Of a stretch of DNA of 64,000 bases, positions 29,883 to 40,148 are shown one piece after another. Within the stretch, counting starts at the first letter, position 1. Every line of letters begins with the position of its first letter. The notes under the pieces were generated by a model. It worked only from the letters and a program-made list of their open reading frames with translations, ran no database searches and was not told where the DNA came from. A program made the position numbers and the translations under genes. Source of the stretch: Polyangiaceae bacterium (GTDB lineage: Bacteria; Myxococcota_A; Polyangia; Polyangiales; Polyangiaceae); NCBI GenBank assembly GCA_029941785.1, contig JAPYTK010000001.1, positions 1-64,000 of the forward strand, read 5' to 3'.

Positions 29883-32031
29883 CCATCTTGGCCGGGCCCA
29901 GCGGCTGTCCATTTTCGGATCCGGCCTTGCCCGAAGAGGTCGCGGCGTACCACCAATAGTGGAGTGCTGTGAATCGCTGCCCACCTGCGCGCCGTACGCG
30001 TAGGGTCCGCTCTTCTTGGCTCCCGGGTAGGGCCAGCTCAAATTCTTGCCATCCGGACGTCTCGCCGCGCAGCTGGGGCTCGTCCTGCCTCGATTCGTCA
30101 CTCCAAACTTCGAGCGGTGCAGATACAGCGGCGCGGATCACCATGATCGATGCCCCCTGCGGGCCAAGTGTGAAGCGATCCTCCAGACGTCGTCTGCGCC
30201 CCCCGTCGACCATGGTCCGTCCGTCTTTCGTCGTGCCGCTGATCGGGCGGTTGTCGCGCGAACGGGATCCGGTGACGGCGTAGTCGTGGTGTGCTTCGCT
30301 GACGAGATCGGCCACGTCCAGCTCCGCGAGCAAGCGGGCTCCCCTTGGCACGTGCAGCGGCGACTGACCGCTCCCGAGTCGATCGTAAACGGCCTCGTAG
30401 GCGATCATTGTCGGTCCGCCGAGAATGCTCTGGTCAACGACGGTGGCACGGCTGATCTCGGCGCCGAGAAGCTGAGGGATCGCCATCCAGTTGGGGTAAA
30501 CGATGAAGTGAGTCGGCAAGTGTCGCGCCCCGAGTCGCTCGTAATGTTCGAATCGGGACCCCGCACCGGCCGCCCAGTGCCGAGCCTCTCCTTCCGTCGT
30601 CAATCCGACCACATCGAAGGTAGGGCGACGGGAGAAGTAAGCGATGGCGCCCGTATCGTTGACGCCGACGCGTGCGTTTGGCGGCAGGTGCTGCTCTGCC
30701 CAACGACCGAGTTTGACTTGCTGCAGCTCGATGGCCCGCGCCGATTGCGCCACATCGTCGATCGCGCTGGGCAATTTCATCGCGAGCCAAGCCGCCCCAC
30801 CCCACAGCAGGATCGGGCTGAAGATGCCAGCGACCACCCGGTAACGCCCCACCGAAGCCTGTCGTCGTCCCCCGGTCACGAGAAGCCTCGCGAGCGCCAC
30901 AGGAAAACACGATGCCGCAACGAACCATGCCGGCGCGAAAGGCCAAATGTAGCGCACGCGGTTCCAGAGCAACGTCTCGTAGGTGCAGACGCCCAAGGTG
31001 CCGGCAACGACAGCAAAGATCACCAGCGCTCGCCCCAAGCGACGCGTTCGCCAGCCGAGCCACAGCATCGACAGCAGCCCGAGAAGAAGGAGCCACAAGA
31101 ACCCCTCCGGCAAGAAGCGGTTGGTCCAAATTCCTCCGCGCAACAAGTCGGAGAACATCAGCTCGACGTTGGCCCACGTGGCGCCGTACACCCCAGCGGC
31201 ATCCAGATAGGGGTCGGCGAACAACCACTTGACCTCGGCGGTGGACGAGACCGCGTGCCCCGCGAAAAGACGGTGGCTCATGGGGATCAGGCAAGGTCCG
31301 AGAAGGGGGCTCAGTACCATCAGGAGCTTCGCGCCAAACGACCGAGACCTCTTCGCTTCGCCTGGCGCCGAAGAACCCGATCGTAAACCGGAAACGGAAA
31401 ACATACTCACACCGAGCGCGATGCTGGCAAGGACGCTAACGATGGCCCCCTCGGGGCGAACGAGCGGCGCGAGGAGGCCTACCGCCAACAACTTCCGCGT
31501 GGCTCCACGACCACCGTTTCCCTCGATGCAGTCGCTTGCCAGGCGTGCACCGAGCACCAACACATAAGCGAGCGCCATCGTCTCCATGCCGCTGTACGCA
31601 AACCAGGCGAAGGCGGGAAACACGAGACACGCTGCAGCCACCGCCCACGCCGCGACATCCCCCGCCAAACCCCGACTGAGACGCGCCGCCTCCAGCATGG
31701 TCCCTGCGTGAAGCACGCATCCCAGCAGCCAACAAGCCCAGATCGGCTCCGCCCCGTCGAGTCCGAGCCAGAAGGTCGGAGCCAATGCCATCGGCCAGAG
31801 CCAACTCGTTGCGCCGGTCGTATAGGAGCCACCGGGCACGTAACTGAACCAGCTACCTTCGGAAAGTCGCCGAGCATACTGAAGATGGATAAAGGCATCG
31901 TCGAGCGGAAGCGCCGGTCCACCCGCGCGCGCGCAGATCCGCACCGTGACCCACAGGCCGATGACCCCGGCTGCCAACACCGCCCACGCTGCGGGCGTCG
32001 AGAGCGCACGAGAGATCCGACGGCTGAGCAC
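29875..32031 (-). CDS. multi-TM GT-C-type glycosyltransferase-like protein
   Basis: LPLDDAFIHLQYARRLSEGSWFSYVPGGSYTTGATSWLWP followed by many TM helices; GTG start at 32031 preferred (ORF opens at 32115). Confidence 0.65.
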   Translation of the reverse strand: MLSRRISRALSTPAAWAVLAAGVIGLWVTVRICARAGGPALPLDDAFIHLQYARRLSEGSWFSYVPGGSYTTGATSWLWPMALAPTFWLGLDGAEPIWACWLLGCVLHAGTMLEAARLSRGLAGDVAAWAVAAACLVFPAFAWFAYSGMETMALAYVLVLGARLASDCIEGNGGRGATRKLLAVGLLAPLVRPEGAIVSVLASIALGVSMFSVSGLRSGSSAPGEAKRSRSFGAKLLMVLSPLLGPCLIPMSHRLFAGHAVSSTAEVKWLFADPYLDAAGVYGATWANVELMFSDLLRGGIWTNRFLPEGFLWLLLLGLLSMLWLGWRTRRLGRALVIFAVVAGTLGVCTYETLLWNRVRYIWPFAPAWFVAASCFPVALARLLVTGGRRQASVGRYRVVAGIFSPILLWGGAAWLAMKLPSAIDDVAQSARAIELQQVKLGRWAEQHLPPNARVGVNDTGAIAYFSRRPTFDVVGLTTEGEARHWAAGAGSRFEHYERLGARHLPTHFIVYPNWMAIPQLLGAEISRATVVDQSILGGPTMIAYEAVYDRLGSGQSPLHVPRGARLLAELDVADLVSEAHHDYAVTGSRSRDNRPISGTTKDGRTMVDGGRRRRLEDRFTLGPQGASIMVIRAAVSAPLEVWSDESRQDEPQLRGETSGWQEFELALPGSQEERTLRVRRAGGQRFTALHYWWYAATSSGKAGSENGQPLGPAKMAN

Positions 32032-32084
32032 GGCACGCGTATACCACGGCGTGTTGCGTGGTCTCCTACACAAGGGTAAAGCGC

Positions 32085-32714
32085 ATGACCATGCGAAGCA
32101 CGACCTACGACTCACCGCCGCGTTTGCCGGACGGAGACACGGTACGGCTGAGCGACATCCTTCCTGGCGACCTCCCCTTCGAGCTGGAAATTGGCCCTGG
32201 CCGAGGCCTGTTCATGGTCGAGCGATGCCACAGTGCCGCCGAGATCCGAATCATGGGATTCGAGATCAAGCGCAAGTGGTCTTGCCTCGTCGACCAGCGT
32301 CTATCGCGCGAGGGATTCGGGGACCGTGCGCGGGTGTTTTGTGAAGACGCCCGCCTCGCGCTGCCACGATTGAGGCCCGACGGCGGCCTCCATCGCGTCT
32401 TCATTCACTTCCCCGACCCCTGGTGGAAGAAGCGACACCAAAAGCGACTTGTGCTCGGAGAAGACGTGCTCGATGAAATCGCCCGCCTGCTATGTGATGG
32501 CGGCCAGCTCTTCATCCAGACCGACGTGATGGAGCGGGCCGAGCAGTATCGCTCGCTCGTGGATGCCCATGCACGATTTGAGGGTGCGGGGGACGAGAAG
32601 GACTCGGCGGTGATCGCCGAAAACCCCTTCGGTGCGCGGGGCAATCGGGAACACCGCGCCGACGACGACGGGCTACCGGTCTATCGGCTGCTGTACCGCC
32701 GCCGCAACCGCTGA
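32085..32714 (+). CDS. trmB: tRNA (guanine-N7-)-methyltransferase
   Basis: LPFELEIGPGRGLFMVE, IMGFEIKRK, HRVFIHFPDPWWKKRHQKRRL-like, GGQLFIQTDV. Confidence 0.92.
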   Translation: MTMRSTTYDSPPRLPDGDTVRLSDILPGDLPFELEIGPGRGLFMVERCHSAAEIRIMGFEIKRKWSCLVDQRLSREGFGDRARVFCEDARLALPRLRPDGGLHRVFIHFPDPWWKKRHQKRLVLGEDVLDEIARLLCDGGQLFIQTDVMERAEQYRSLVDAHARFEGAGDEKDSAVIAENPFGARGNREHRADDDGLPVYRLLYRRRNR

Positions 32715-32755
32715 GAGAGCCCAACGGCGATCGCGCAGCATGGAACGTTCTCTCG

Positions 32756-34747
32756 CTATTTCTTGGGTATGCGAATCGTCACACGGGCCGTCTTGCCGTC
32801 TTTGACGACGGTACCGCTACCGATGCTGCGACCATCGGGCAACTTGCAGACGATACCCACCGGGCCCGCAGGCACGCTCACGCCAGCGACCGGGGAAGGC
32901 CCCACGCTACGCCCGCCAATGATCACATTGCTGCAGTAGCCGCCTCGTGAAGCCACATTGACCGTGCCCCGCCCACCGGCTTTCGCTGGCGTCTTTTGTT
33001 TTCCACCAGCTGGCCCCCCACCGAGCTTGGGAAGAACGACCTCGACCCGTTTGGTTTCGCCGCGTTTTGCGTCAAACTCGATGGTCTTCGAGGCATGCCC
33101 AGGCGCACTGAACACGGCTTTGTGTTTGCCGGTCGACAGTTCTTCGAGGCGCGAGGACTCCCCGTCGTGCTTCTTTCCATCGAGCGACAACTTCGCCGAC
33201 TTTGGGGTCACCTCGTATTCGAAGGTGACCGTGCCCCGCACCAATTTCGTCGATAACTCGCCGCGCCTTTCCTCGTCGCTCAGCTCAATTTTGGAGATGT
33301 GATCCTCGAAGCCCTCGAGCGACAGTTTGATCTCCAGTTCGATGCCGAGCGGCAAATCTTCGAGGGTGGCGGGCGTCTTGACGCCCTGTAGCTCACCCGC
33401 GACTCGAATGTAGGCTCCCTCTGGAATGGAGGCCACAACGATGGATCCCTTCTTCTTCGTTTCGACCGCTGGCTGGACAACCGCTGGCTGGGGAGCTGGC
33501 CGGCTACGCATCACCCCCGCGACAACGCCCAGGCCGACCAATACCACCGTCGCCGCCGCCGCCGCCCAGAGATACCAAGGCGCCGAAGGACGAGCGCGGA
33601 TTCCGGTCCCGGTCCCGGTGCTGTCAAAGGTCGTCGCACCACCGGTGGTCCCTCCCAGAGCGCCCGAGGCGTAAAGGTCGACCATGTCCGATTGTTGTTG
33701 AGCGATGACGTCCGCGAGCTGTTTGGCATCGTGGAGCGCCAACTTCTGTTGTTCGATCTTGTCGGCGAAGAGCATCGCCATCCACTGGCCGAGGCTCACC
33801 GACGACGCTGCGATTCGCTCCTCGCGGACGAAGGCCTCGATCTCCGCCTGCATGTCACGTGCACTCTGGTAGCGCTGCGCCGGATCCTTGGCCAACGCCT
33901 TCGTGACGATACACGCCAACCCCGGCGGATAAGATGGCACCACATCCGCCGGATTGGGATACTTACGGTCGCAAATGAGCCGCAGCGTGTCGTAATCGCT
34001 CTTGGCCTTGAACAAGCGTCGGCCGGTCGTGAGTTCGAAAAGAAGAATTCCTACGGCGAAGATGTCGCTGCGGTGGTCCACAAGCTCGCCGCGCGCTTGT
34101 TCGGGAGACATGTAGGGCACCTTGCCCTTGAGCTGCCCCGCTGCGCTGTTCTCGGCACCGATGACTTCGGTGCTCTTGGCGATACCAAAGTCGACCACCT
34201 TCACGTCACCGCTGTGCGTCACCAGGATGTTCTGTGGCGAGATGTCTCGGTGAACGATCTGCAACAACTCGCCACCGATCCCACGTTTCTCGTGGGCGTA
34301 TGCCAAGCCAGCGCAGACGCCGAGGACCATGCTGAGCGTGTGCTCGAGCGGAAAACTCGCCACCTTGGCTCCCCGCATGGCGCGAACGATGGCTCGAATA
34401 TCCTCGCCATGGATGTGCTCCATGGCGATGTAATAGACACCGTCCACTTCGCCGACGTCGAAAGTCTGCACGACATTGGGGTGGTTGAGCGTGGCAGCGG
34501 TCCGCGCCTCACTCAGAAGCATCGCCACGAATTCCGCGTCACGCGTGAGCGCCGGAAGGATCTGTTTGATGACGACGAGTTTCTCGAAGCCAGCCACCGC
34601 TCGCTGAATCGCGAGGTAAAGCTGCGCCATGCCGCCGGCCGCGAGACGTCGCAACAGGGTGTACTTCCCGAACTGACGCGGAAGCACTTCCTCGACCTCC
34701 TGAGCAGCCCCGGGCGACTTCTCTTCAGCTGACTTGCTCTCGGTCAC
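32756..34747 (-). CDS. Ser/Thr protein kinase with TM and PEGA-like domains
   Basis: LVVIKQIL, IVHRDISPQNILV, VKVVDFGIAKS (active-site residues intact); TM LWAAAAATVVLVGLGVVAGVM; GSIVVASIPEGAYIRVAGELQGVKTPATLEDLPLG. Confidence 0.93.
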   Translation of the reverse strand: MTESKSAEEKSPGAAQEVEEVLPRQFGKYTLLRRLAAGGMAQLYLAIQRAVAGFEKLVVIKQILPALTRDAEFVAMLLSEARTAATLNHPNVVQTFDVGEVDGVYYIAMEHIHGEDIRAIVRAMRGAKVASFPLEHTLSMVLGVCAGLAYAHEKRGIGGELLQIVHRDISPQNILVTHSGDVKVVDFGIAKSTEVIGAENSAAGQLKGKVPYMSPEQARGELVDHRSDIFAVGILLFELTTGRRLFKAKSDYDTLRLICDRKYPNPADVVPSYPPGLACIVTKALAKDPAQRYQSARDMQAEIEAFVREERIAASSVSLGQWMAMLFADKIEQQKLALHDAKQLADVIAQQQSDMVDLYASGALGGTTGGATTFDSTGTGTGIRARPSAPWYLWAAAAATVVLVGLGVVAGVMRSRPAPQPAVVQPAVETKKKGSIVVASIPEGAYIRVAGELQGVKTPATLEDLPLGIELEIKLSLEGFEDHISKIELSDEERRGELSTKLVRGTVTFEYEVTPKSAKLSLDGKKHDGESSRLEELSTGKHKAVFSAPGHASKTIEFDAKRGETKRVEVVLPKLGGGPAGGKQKTPAKAGGRGTVNVASRGGYCSNVIIGGRSVGPSPVAGVSVPAGPVGIVCKLPDGRSIGSGTVVKDGKTARVTIRIPKK

Positions 34748-35003
34748 CGTGCGGTGCTCCTCATGCTCCCTGCCCCTCTCGTGGGACCATACGCGTGATT
34801 CCTCTCGTAGATCAATGTAGGTCGCATGGACGAATGGCGCAAATCTCCTTCAGTCGCCGGATGTGGCTGGAATCATCCGCTAGGGGCGGCCGGACGCGTC
34901 GAGCCGGCCGCGCGAACCGTACGGCCTACGCGATGAGAGGAACGACCGTCGGGCCCATTTATGCCAGACTTCGAAGAGAAAGCCCGCTACCATCCCACTC
35001 GCG

Positions 35004-35531
35004 ATGCCTAGCCGAGTATTCACCGTGCCGATATTCCTCATCGTGATCGCGCTGGCGGGATGTCAGACCTACCAGAGAGATTTGGACCGCTCAGCCCGTC
35101 ACTACCAAGAGAACCGCCACGCCGAAGCGCTGGCCCTGCTGGAGGTCCTGGAGAACGACACCGATTCGCTGTCGTCGACGGAGCGAGCCCGGTATGCCTA
35201 CTTCCGCGGCATGGCCAATTTTCGCCTCGAAAAGCCCCGTGAAGCCCGCCACTGGCTCGGTCGGGCCGCAGCCAGCGAGAAGCTCTATCCAGACTCACTG
35301 TCGACCGACGAAAAAGAGCGGGTCGAGCAAATCCTGACGAAGCTCAACACCGCGCGGCTCGGCGGAGAGAACGCCCCCACCGCTGTGGCAGCCGCGCCGG
35401 GCGAAACAACGAAAGACGGAGCCGCTGCCGTAGCGGCCAAGCCGTGCTCGCTCGATGCGGATTGTGTGCGTGGTGAATTTTGCGACGGCGGCTCCTGCCG
35501 CAAAGCCGCCGCAGCACCAGCTCCAAAGTGA
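35004..35531 (+). CDS. TPR-like lipoprotein with Cys-rich tail
   Basis: Lipobox VIALAGCQ; YAYFRGMANFRLEKPREARHWLGRA; C-terminal CSLDADCVRGEFCDGGSC. Confidence 0.7.
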   Translation: MPSRVFTVPIFLIVIALAGCQTYQRDLDRSARHYQENRHAEALALLEVLENDTDSLSSTERARYAYFRGMANFRLEKPREARHWLGRAAASEKLYPDSLSTDEKERVEQILTKLNTARLGGENAPTAVAAAPGETTKDGAAAVAAKPCSLDADCVRGEFCDGGSCRKAAAAPAPK

Positions 35532-35538
35532 GCGAATC

Positions 35539-37098
35539 TCAAGGCGCGACGAGCTGCGCTTGAACGTACGCGGCGTGGAGTCTCGTCGGCTGGCCACGGC
35601 CCGCGGCGTCCATGACGGCTCGTCCGCCCTCGCCCAAGAAAGCCAGGCTGTACGAAGCTCCGAAAGACAGGGCTTGCCAAGGCCGATACCAGGCCGTCAA
35701 GTCCAGTTCGTTGGCGATGGTGTGGGCCGTGTTATCTGGCGCTACGCCTACCGGAATCAGCGACGCCATCGTCCAACGGTCGGCTGGTTCGGCGAGGCCC
35801 GCATAGACGTAATGCAAGCCGACGTGAATGCCCTCACGTGGAACCGCCGTGACGCCCAGTGAGGCTTGGATGCTATTGGACCAGGCCATCAAGTCCATCT
35901 GGCCCATCTGTCCATGGATCTCCGGCAAGATGGGGTCAAAGCGTGTCAAGGTGTCGCCCGTGCCGCCAGAGTCGTCGCCCGAGCCGTAAGCAACGCTACC
36001 CTCGAAGCGCAACGATGCCGGCAGCTTGCTCTGCCAAGCGACGTCCATCGCGGTCGCAAGACTCGATAGATCTCGATTCTGTCCGTGGCTCGCCACCCTG
36101 CCCGTCTGGTAGGCGATCTCGGCTGCGTAGTCGAAGTCCCGAAAGCTCCCGTGAAGTCGTAAATCGAACACCGCCGCGTCGCTCGGGGTCAAGTGGACTG
36201 GCAACGGGGGACGAGCCATGCGTGCGAGCCCCGTGAGTTCGATCCCAAGCCACTTCGTGGGCTGCATGATGCCGTGCGCGCCAAGTAGCTGCGCGCCGGA
36301 GCCTTCGCGGTTCACCACTTCGCCGGTCTCCGCATTCGTCGCCGCCTGATGAGCGTGAGTCGCGTACTCCGGAGACAGGGCGCCAGGTACTGCGAGCACC
36401 GCGCCGAGCAGTTGAACCTCCAGACCGCCCCGACGCGACCACAACCTCAGCCCGTCGATCGCGCCGCCACGAGCTTGCCACTCGTTGTCTCCGACCAGGC
36501 GGCCACTTCCCCATTGCACCCGCTGCCGGCCCGCCCGAATCTGAAAGAGAGGTCGATCCGGATCGCTCTTGATATCGAGATACACTTGGTGGGCCGAGAA
36601 CTCGCCAATCGGCCCGGTCGCGCCGGTCTCGTGACCAAACAGCCGCGCATCTTGCAAGACGATGACGCCCGTGACCTGGTGATATTCGGCCGACAGCCCG
36701 AACCGCGCGCGGGAGGCGAGTCCCCACACCGCATCCACCGCCGGCTGGCGGACGGCAACCGGAGGCACCGCATCGCGAAAGCCATCACCGAGCACGGCCG
36801 TCGACGTGTAGACGTCCCCGCCCACATCCAAGCCGCGTCGCCTGAAGTTGCCCCTCATGCGTAGCGCTATCGATGGGCGAAAAAACCAATCGCCAATCCC
36901 TATCCCCTTGCTCAGATCCTCGACCTGAGCAGCGATCGCCGTCGCATCCCTGGGGGCATAGTCGGCATCGAGCGAAGAGCCATCCGCGCGGGCCTCGGGG
37001 CCAGAGGGATCCGCAGCCGCGGACGGCGCCATCGCCAAACTCGACACGGCGACCAAGCCCCACACCGGAGCGTGATGCACGAGCGAGAAAACACGCAT
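35539..37098 (-). CDS. outer-membrane beta-barrel protein, hypothetical
   Basis: Signal peptide; alternating aromatic strands (RIRAGRQRVQWGSGRLVGDNEWQ, WLGIELTGLARM, FGASYSLAFLG). Confidence 0.6.
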   Translation of the reverse strand: MRVFSLVHHAPVWGLVAVSSLAMAPSAAADPSGPEARADGSSLDADYAPRDATAIAAQVEDLSKGIGIGDWFFRPSIALRMRGNFRRRGLDVGGDVYTSTAVLGDGFRDAVPPVAVRQPAVDAVWGLASRARFGLSAEYHQVTGVIVLQDARLFGHETGATGPIGEFSAHQVYLDIKSDPDRPLFQIRAGRQRVQWGSGRLVGDNEWQARGGAIDGLRLWSRRGGLEVQLLGAVLAVPGALSPEYATHAHQAATNAETGEVVNREGSGAQLLGAHGIMQPTKWLGIELTGLARMARPPLPVHLTPSDAAVFDLRLHGSFRDFDYAAEIAYQTGRVASHGQNRDLSSLATAMDVAWQSKLPASLRFEGSVAYGSGDDSGGTGDTLTRFDPILPEIHGQMGQMDLMAWSNSIQASLGVTAVPREGIHVGLHYVYAGLAEPADRWTMASLIPVGVAPDNTAHTIANELDLTAWYRPWQALSFGASYSLAFLGEGGRAVMDAAGRGQPTRLHAAYVQAQLVAP

Positions 37099-37173
37099 TG
37101 AGGTTAGGTACCACGGCCTCCACGCTGCGTGAGCAGGAAAGCGTCAAGTCCGTGATGTTCTGGAAGGCACAAC

Positions 37174-38025
37174 CTACATCGAGAAGTCGTCACCGCGCGG
37201 TGGCGGCCGGCGTTTGGTAGGCTTCCCACGACGACGGCGACGTGAGCGGCGCTTCGGGCGAGGATTCGAGAGCGCGGCCTCACACTTCTCGTCGATCTTC
37301 GTGGCCGCCCCCGTGTCTGTGGCGTCGGCCAGCGCGATCATGAAAAACGAAAGCGTCCGCGTATCGCCGAAGAGCTTCTTTTCGGCGGAACGCAAGACAC
37401 GGCCCGATGCCACCAGTTCCCGTTCGATGAGATCGCGCTTGGGGTACCCTGCCTCGAGGTCGTCCAAGCGATTGGCGAGAATACCCCGACGCTTTCCGAG
37501 TCGCTGTACCATCGACAACAGCTTGCGGTACTTCTTGTAGGTGGACAGCGCTCGATTGGCGCTTTCCTCGATCGAGCGTACGAGCCTTTCGTCGCTTTCT
37601 GTGGCCTCGAATGTGCCGCGATCAACCACCAGCCTCGGTCTCGGCATGAGACGCAAATTGAGCAAAACCCCGTAGTCTCGCTGTTTGGCTACCTGAGCAC
37701 GGACCTTGTCGACAAGCGTTGCGAGCGCAACGTCGACATCGAGTTCGAGCGTCTCGACGAGTGGCTCGCGAACGGGAAAAAGATCCGAATTGAGTTCACT
37801 CACTTCGTCACGCAGTTCGATAACCGCCTCGAAATAGGCATCGTAGCGACGTTTGCCGGTATCCACGGAGTCGGCATACTCGACACGCGCTCGACCGCTA
37901 GCGGCGCAAGCCGTCATGCTGAGAAACACGATCATGAGCAGCGCGCAACGCACGATGTGACCAACACGACAATGGTTCAAACGAAAGTAGGAGGTGATTA
38001 ATCGCACTGTAAGACCGTTCCCCAT
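37174..38025 (-). CDS. hypothetical lipoprotein
   Basis: LLMIVFLSMTACAASG lipobox; coiled-coil-like body; start codon uncertain. Confidence 0.6.
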   Translation of the reverse strand: MGNGLTVRLITSYFRLNHCRVGHIVRCALLMIVFLSMTACAASGRARVEYADSVDTGKRRYDAYFEAVIELRDEVSELNSDLFPVREPLVETLELDVDVALATLVDKVRAQVAKQRDYGVLLNLRLMPRPRLVVDRGTFEATESDERLVRSIEESANRALSTYKKYRKLLSMVQRLGKRRGILANRLDDLEAGYPKRDLIERELVASGRVLRSAEKKLFGDTRTLSFFMIALADATDTGAATKIDEKCEAALSNPRPKRRSRRRRRGKPTKRRPPPRGDDFSM

Positions 38026-40106
38026 AACTCGTAGCGACCTCTGCCCGTCGCGAGAAGAAACGCAATCGCTGCGCGCGTCGCAGAAACTCCGACTGTACCT
38101 TGACCAAAGTTCCCCGTCGCAGGCGAGACGCGCAACGCATCACCCAACACGTGGAAAGCGGCATCAAACGTCTGGGCGCGGAGCACTCGCCTTCCGCGGC
38201 TGCCCTCGGTCCACATGAGGATCCAGCGCCCATCTGCAACGCTGGCGATAGCCGGCGCGATGGCATCGCCCCCCGGACCGCCAGCGGGAATGCCCACGGG
38301 CTCACTGGCCCCCATCGCCCCGCCCACTTCACCCCGCGCCCAGCGGACTTCCTTGACGGCATCTTCCTCATCGGGCTCGTTGGAAAAGACCACGACGGCC
38401 TGCTTGCCATGGTAGGCGAGCATGGGCTTGCCGACACGACGGCCACTCCCCGACACCGCCTCGGCAGCACGCAAGACCGTGCCGTCGGGTTTGAGCCAAC
38501 CGACCCAGATCGTCAATCCGTGCCGGTAGGTCACGCCGACGGCTTGACCGGACAGGACGACGACGCGCAACGATTCGGGTTTCCGCGCCCCTTCCTCCAA
38601 AGCCCACACCGCAATCGGCGCGCTTTCATGATGCTGCACCACGACAGCGCCCTCAGCAAACCCAACCGCAAAGGGGTCCTCGACGCCGACCGCCACACCG
38701 CGCTTGACGCCCTCCATTTCAGCGACGGTCGTCGCGAACATCACGCCTTGCGCCGTCGCCTTGGGTGTCACCCGCGAGAGCCTGGTTTCGCCCTCCTCGG
38801 GTGAAAACGCTACCTCAACCGCGCCATTCGCCGGATCCACGATCAGACCGCGTCCTTCGTATGCGGAGGCCGCATAACCAATGGCGAGACGTTGATCCGA
38901 CGTCGCCGCCAACTCGAAAGGCACATCTCGTGAGGCACTGTCAGCCCAAGACGAAGGCGCACGCAACATCAAGCACGGGCGAAGTGCGACATCCGTTGCA
39001 CTCGGCGGCGCCGCGGGAAGCCGCGGGCCCAGAACGAACCGCGCCTGTGGCTCAGACTCCGGATAGGACCAGCGGCCAAAGCAAAAGAAAACCGTCGAGA
39101 CGATGAGGGCAGCTACGGCAGCTTTTCCAGCAACACGACGCGAAAGGTAGAAGGTCTCGGGCAAGCGTTGCCAAGTGCGAGAAATCGAATCCGCCGCACC
39201 CGCGAACCACGGTTCATGTGCGATAGCCGGCCCCTGTGCCCGCCATTCATCGGGCGGGGCGTAGCCCGGATCCATACCCGGCATGGCGCGAGGAGGCGCC
39301 GTCGAACTCGTTTTTTGAGCCATGATCTGGGCCGCGTCGACGATGTCCGTTGGTCCTTGACTCGACACCTCCTGGTCGACCATCACGACGATTTTTTCAT
39401 TGGGGGCTCTCGCGCTACTTACACCGCTCGCGGTTGCGTTGTCGATACCGAGCGGGCGGGACACGGCGCTAGAGCTTCGCAACAACTTCGCAGACAACAG
39501 CTCGTCGCTGGGGAGCGCGCCGCGTGATGGCGGGGGGGGTGCCGATGCAGATGGCGGAGGGCTCTCGTGCGCCTGATTCCACGGGTGTAATCGGGGTCGA
39601 AGGTGCGCCACATCGCGCCTGCTCCTGGTGGCTCGCGGCAGCGGTCGCGCCTGCGTTGCTTCATCGTCATCGCGTGACGACAAGGGCGAAGCCACACGCG
39701 TGACGGTGTCTTCCCCACTCTCCGGTAACCGCTCCCAATTCTGATCGACCGACACGGTCCTGGGCATCGTGGAGAAGGACGGAACAGCAGACGAGCTGGG
39801 GGGGGGCGGCTCACTCGCAGCAGAGCCGCGGCGCGTCGAGTTTCGCGCCTTCTGAAGCGCTTCGATGTCGATGATGTTGCTGGGCCTCTCGCGACGTTCG
39901 GTAGAGGCATCGTCCGACGCTGGCGACACTTCGCTTTTCAGCTCGGCCACGTCCGCCGCAGGAAGCCAATTCGCCATCCCCTTCTTCCAAACGAGGGTGC
40001 CGGGGCGCAACCGGCCCTCTTCGAGCGCAACACGCAACTCTTCATGCCCCAGCAGGCGCTGGACACCGTCCTCGTCGGTCCATCTCCATTTGTCTGCTGT
40101 AGCCAT
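37998..40106 (-). CDS. GYF_2-domain protein with long disordered linker, one TM segment and secreted C-terminal region
   Basis: DKWRWTDEDGVQRLLGHEELRVALEEGRLRPGTLVWKKGMANWLPAADV; TM VAGKAAVAALIVSTVFFCFG; ATG at 40106 preferred. Confidence 0.75.
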   Translation of the reverse strand: MATADKWRWTDEDGVQRLLGHEELRVALEEGRLRPGTLVWKKGMANWLPAADVAELKSEVSPASDDASTERRERPSNIIDIEALQKARNSTRRGSAASEPPPPSSSAVPSFSTMPRTVSVDQNWERLPESGEDTVTRVASPLSSRDDDEATQARPLPRATRSRRDVAHLRPRLHPWNQAHESPPPSASAPPPPSRGALPSDELLSAKLLRSSSAVSRPLGIDNATASGVSSARAPNEKIVVMVDQEVSSQGPTDIVDAAQIMAQKTSSTAPPRAMPGMDPGYAPPDEWRAQGPAIAHEPWFAGAADSISRTWQRLPETFYLSRRVAGKAAVAALIVSTVFFCFGRWSYPESEPQARFVLGPRLPAAPPSATDVALRPCLMLRAPSSWADSASRDVPFELAATSDQRLAIGYAASAYEGRGLIVDPANGAVEVAFSPEEGETRLSRVTPKATAQGVMFATTVAEMEGVKRGVAVGVEDPFAVGFAEGAVVVQHHESAPIAVWALEEGARKPESLRVVVLSGQAVGVTYRHGLTIWVGWLKPDGTVLRAAEAVSGSGRRVGKPMLAYHGKQAVVVFSNEPDEEDAVKEVRWARGEVGGAMGASEPVGIPAGGPGGDAIAPAIASVADGRWILMWTEGSRGRRVLRAQTFDAAFHVLGDALRVSPATGNFGQGTVGVSATRAAIAFLLATGRGRYELWGTVLQCD

Positions 40107-40148
40107 TTTGCGCGCAACGATCTCGCCTGATCGTGACGATACAATAGT

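Noticed and set aside
30046-31386. 446-aa plus-strand ORF
   Set aside because: Antisense to the multi-TM glycosyltransferase-like gene; shadow composition.
34748-35003. Intergenic region searched by eye for tRNA or structured ncRNA
   Set aside because: No cloverleaf, T-loop consensus or convincing conserved RNA motif seen; a covariance-model search would be needed.
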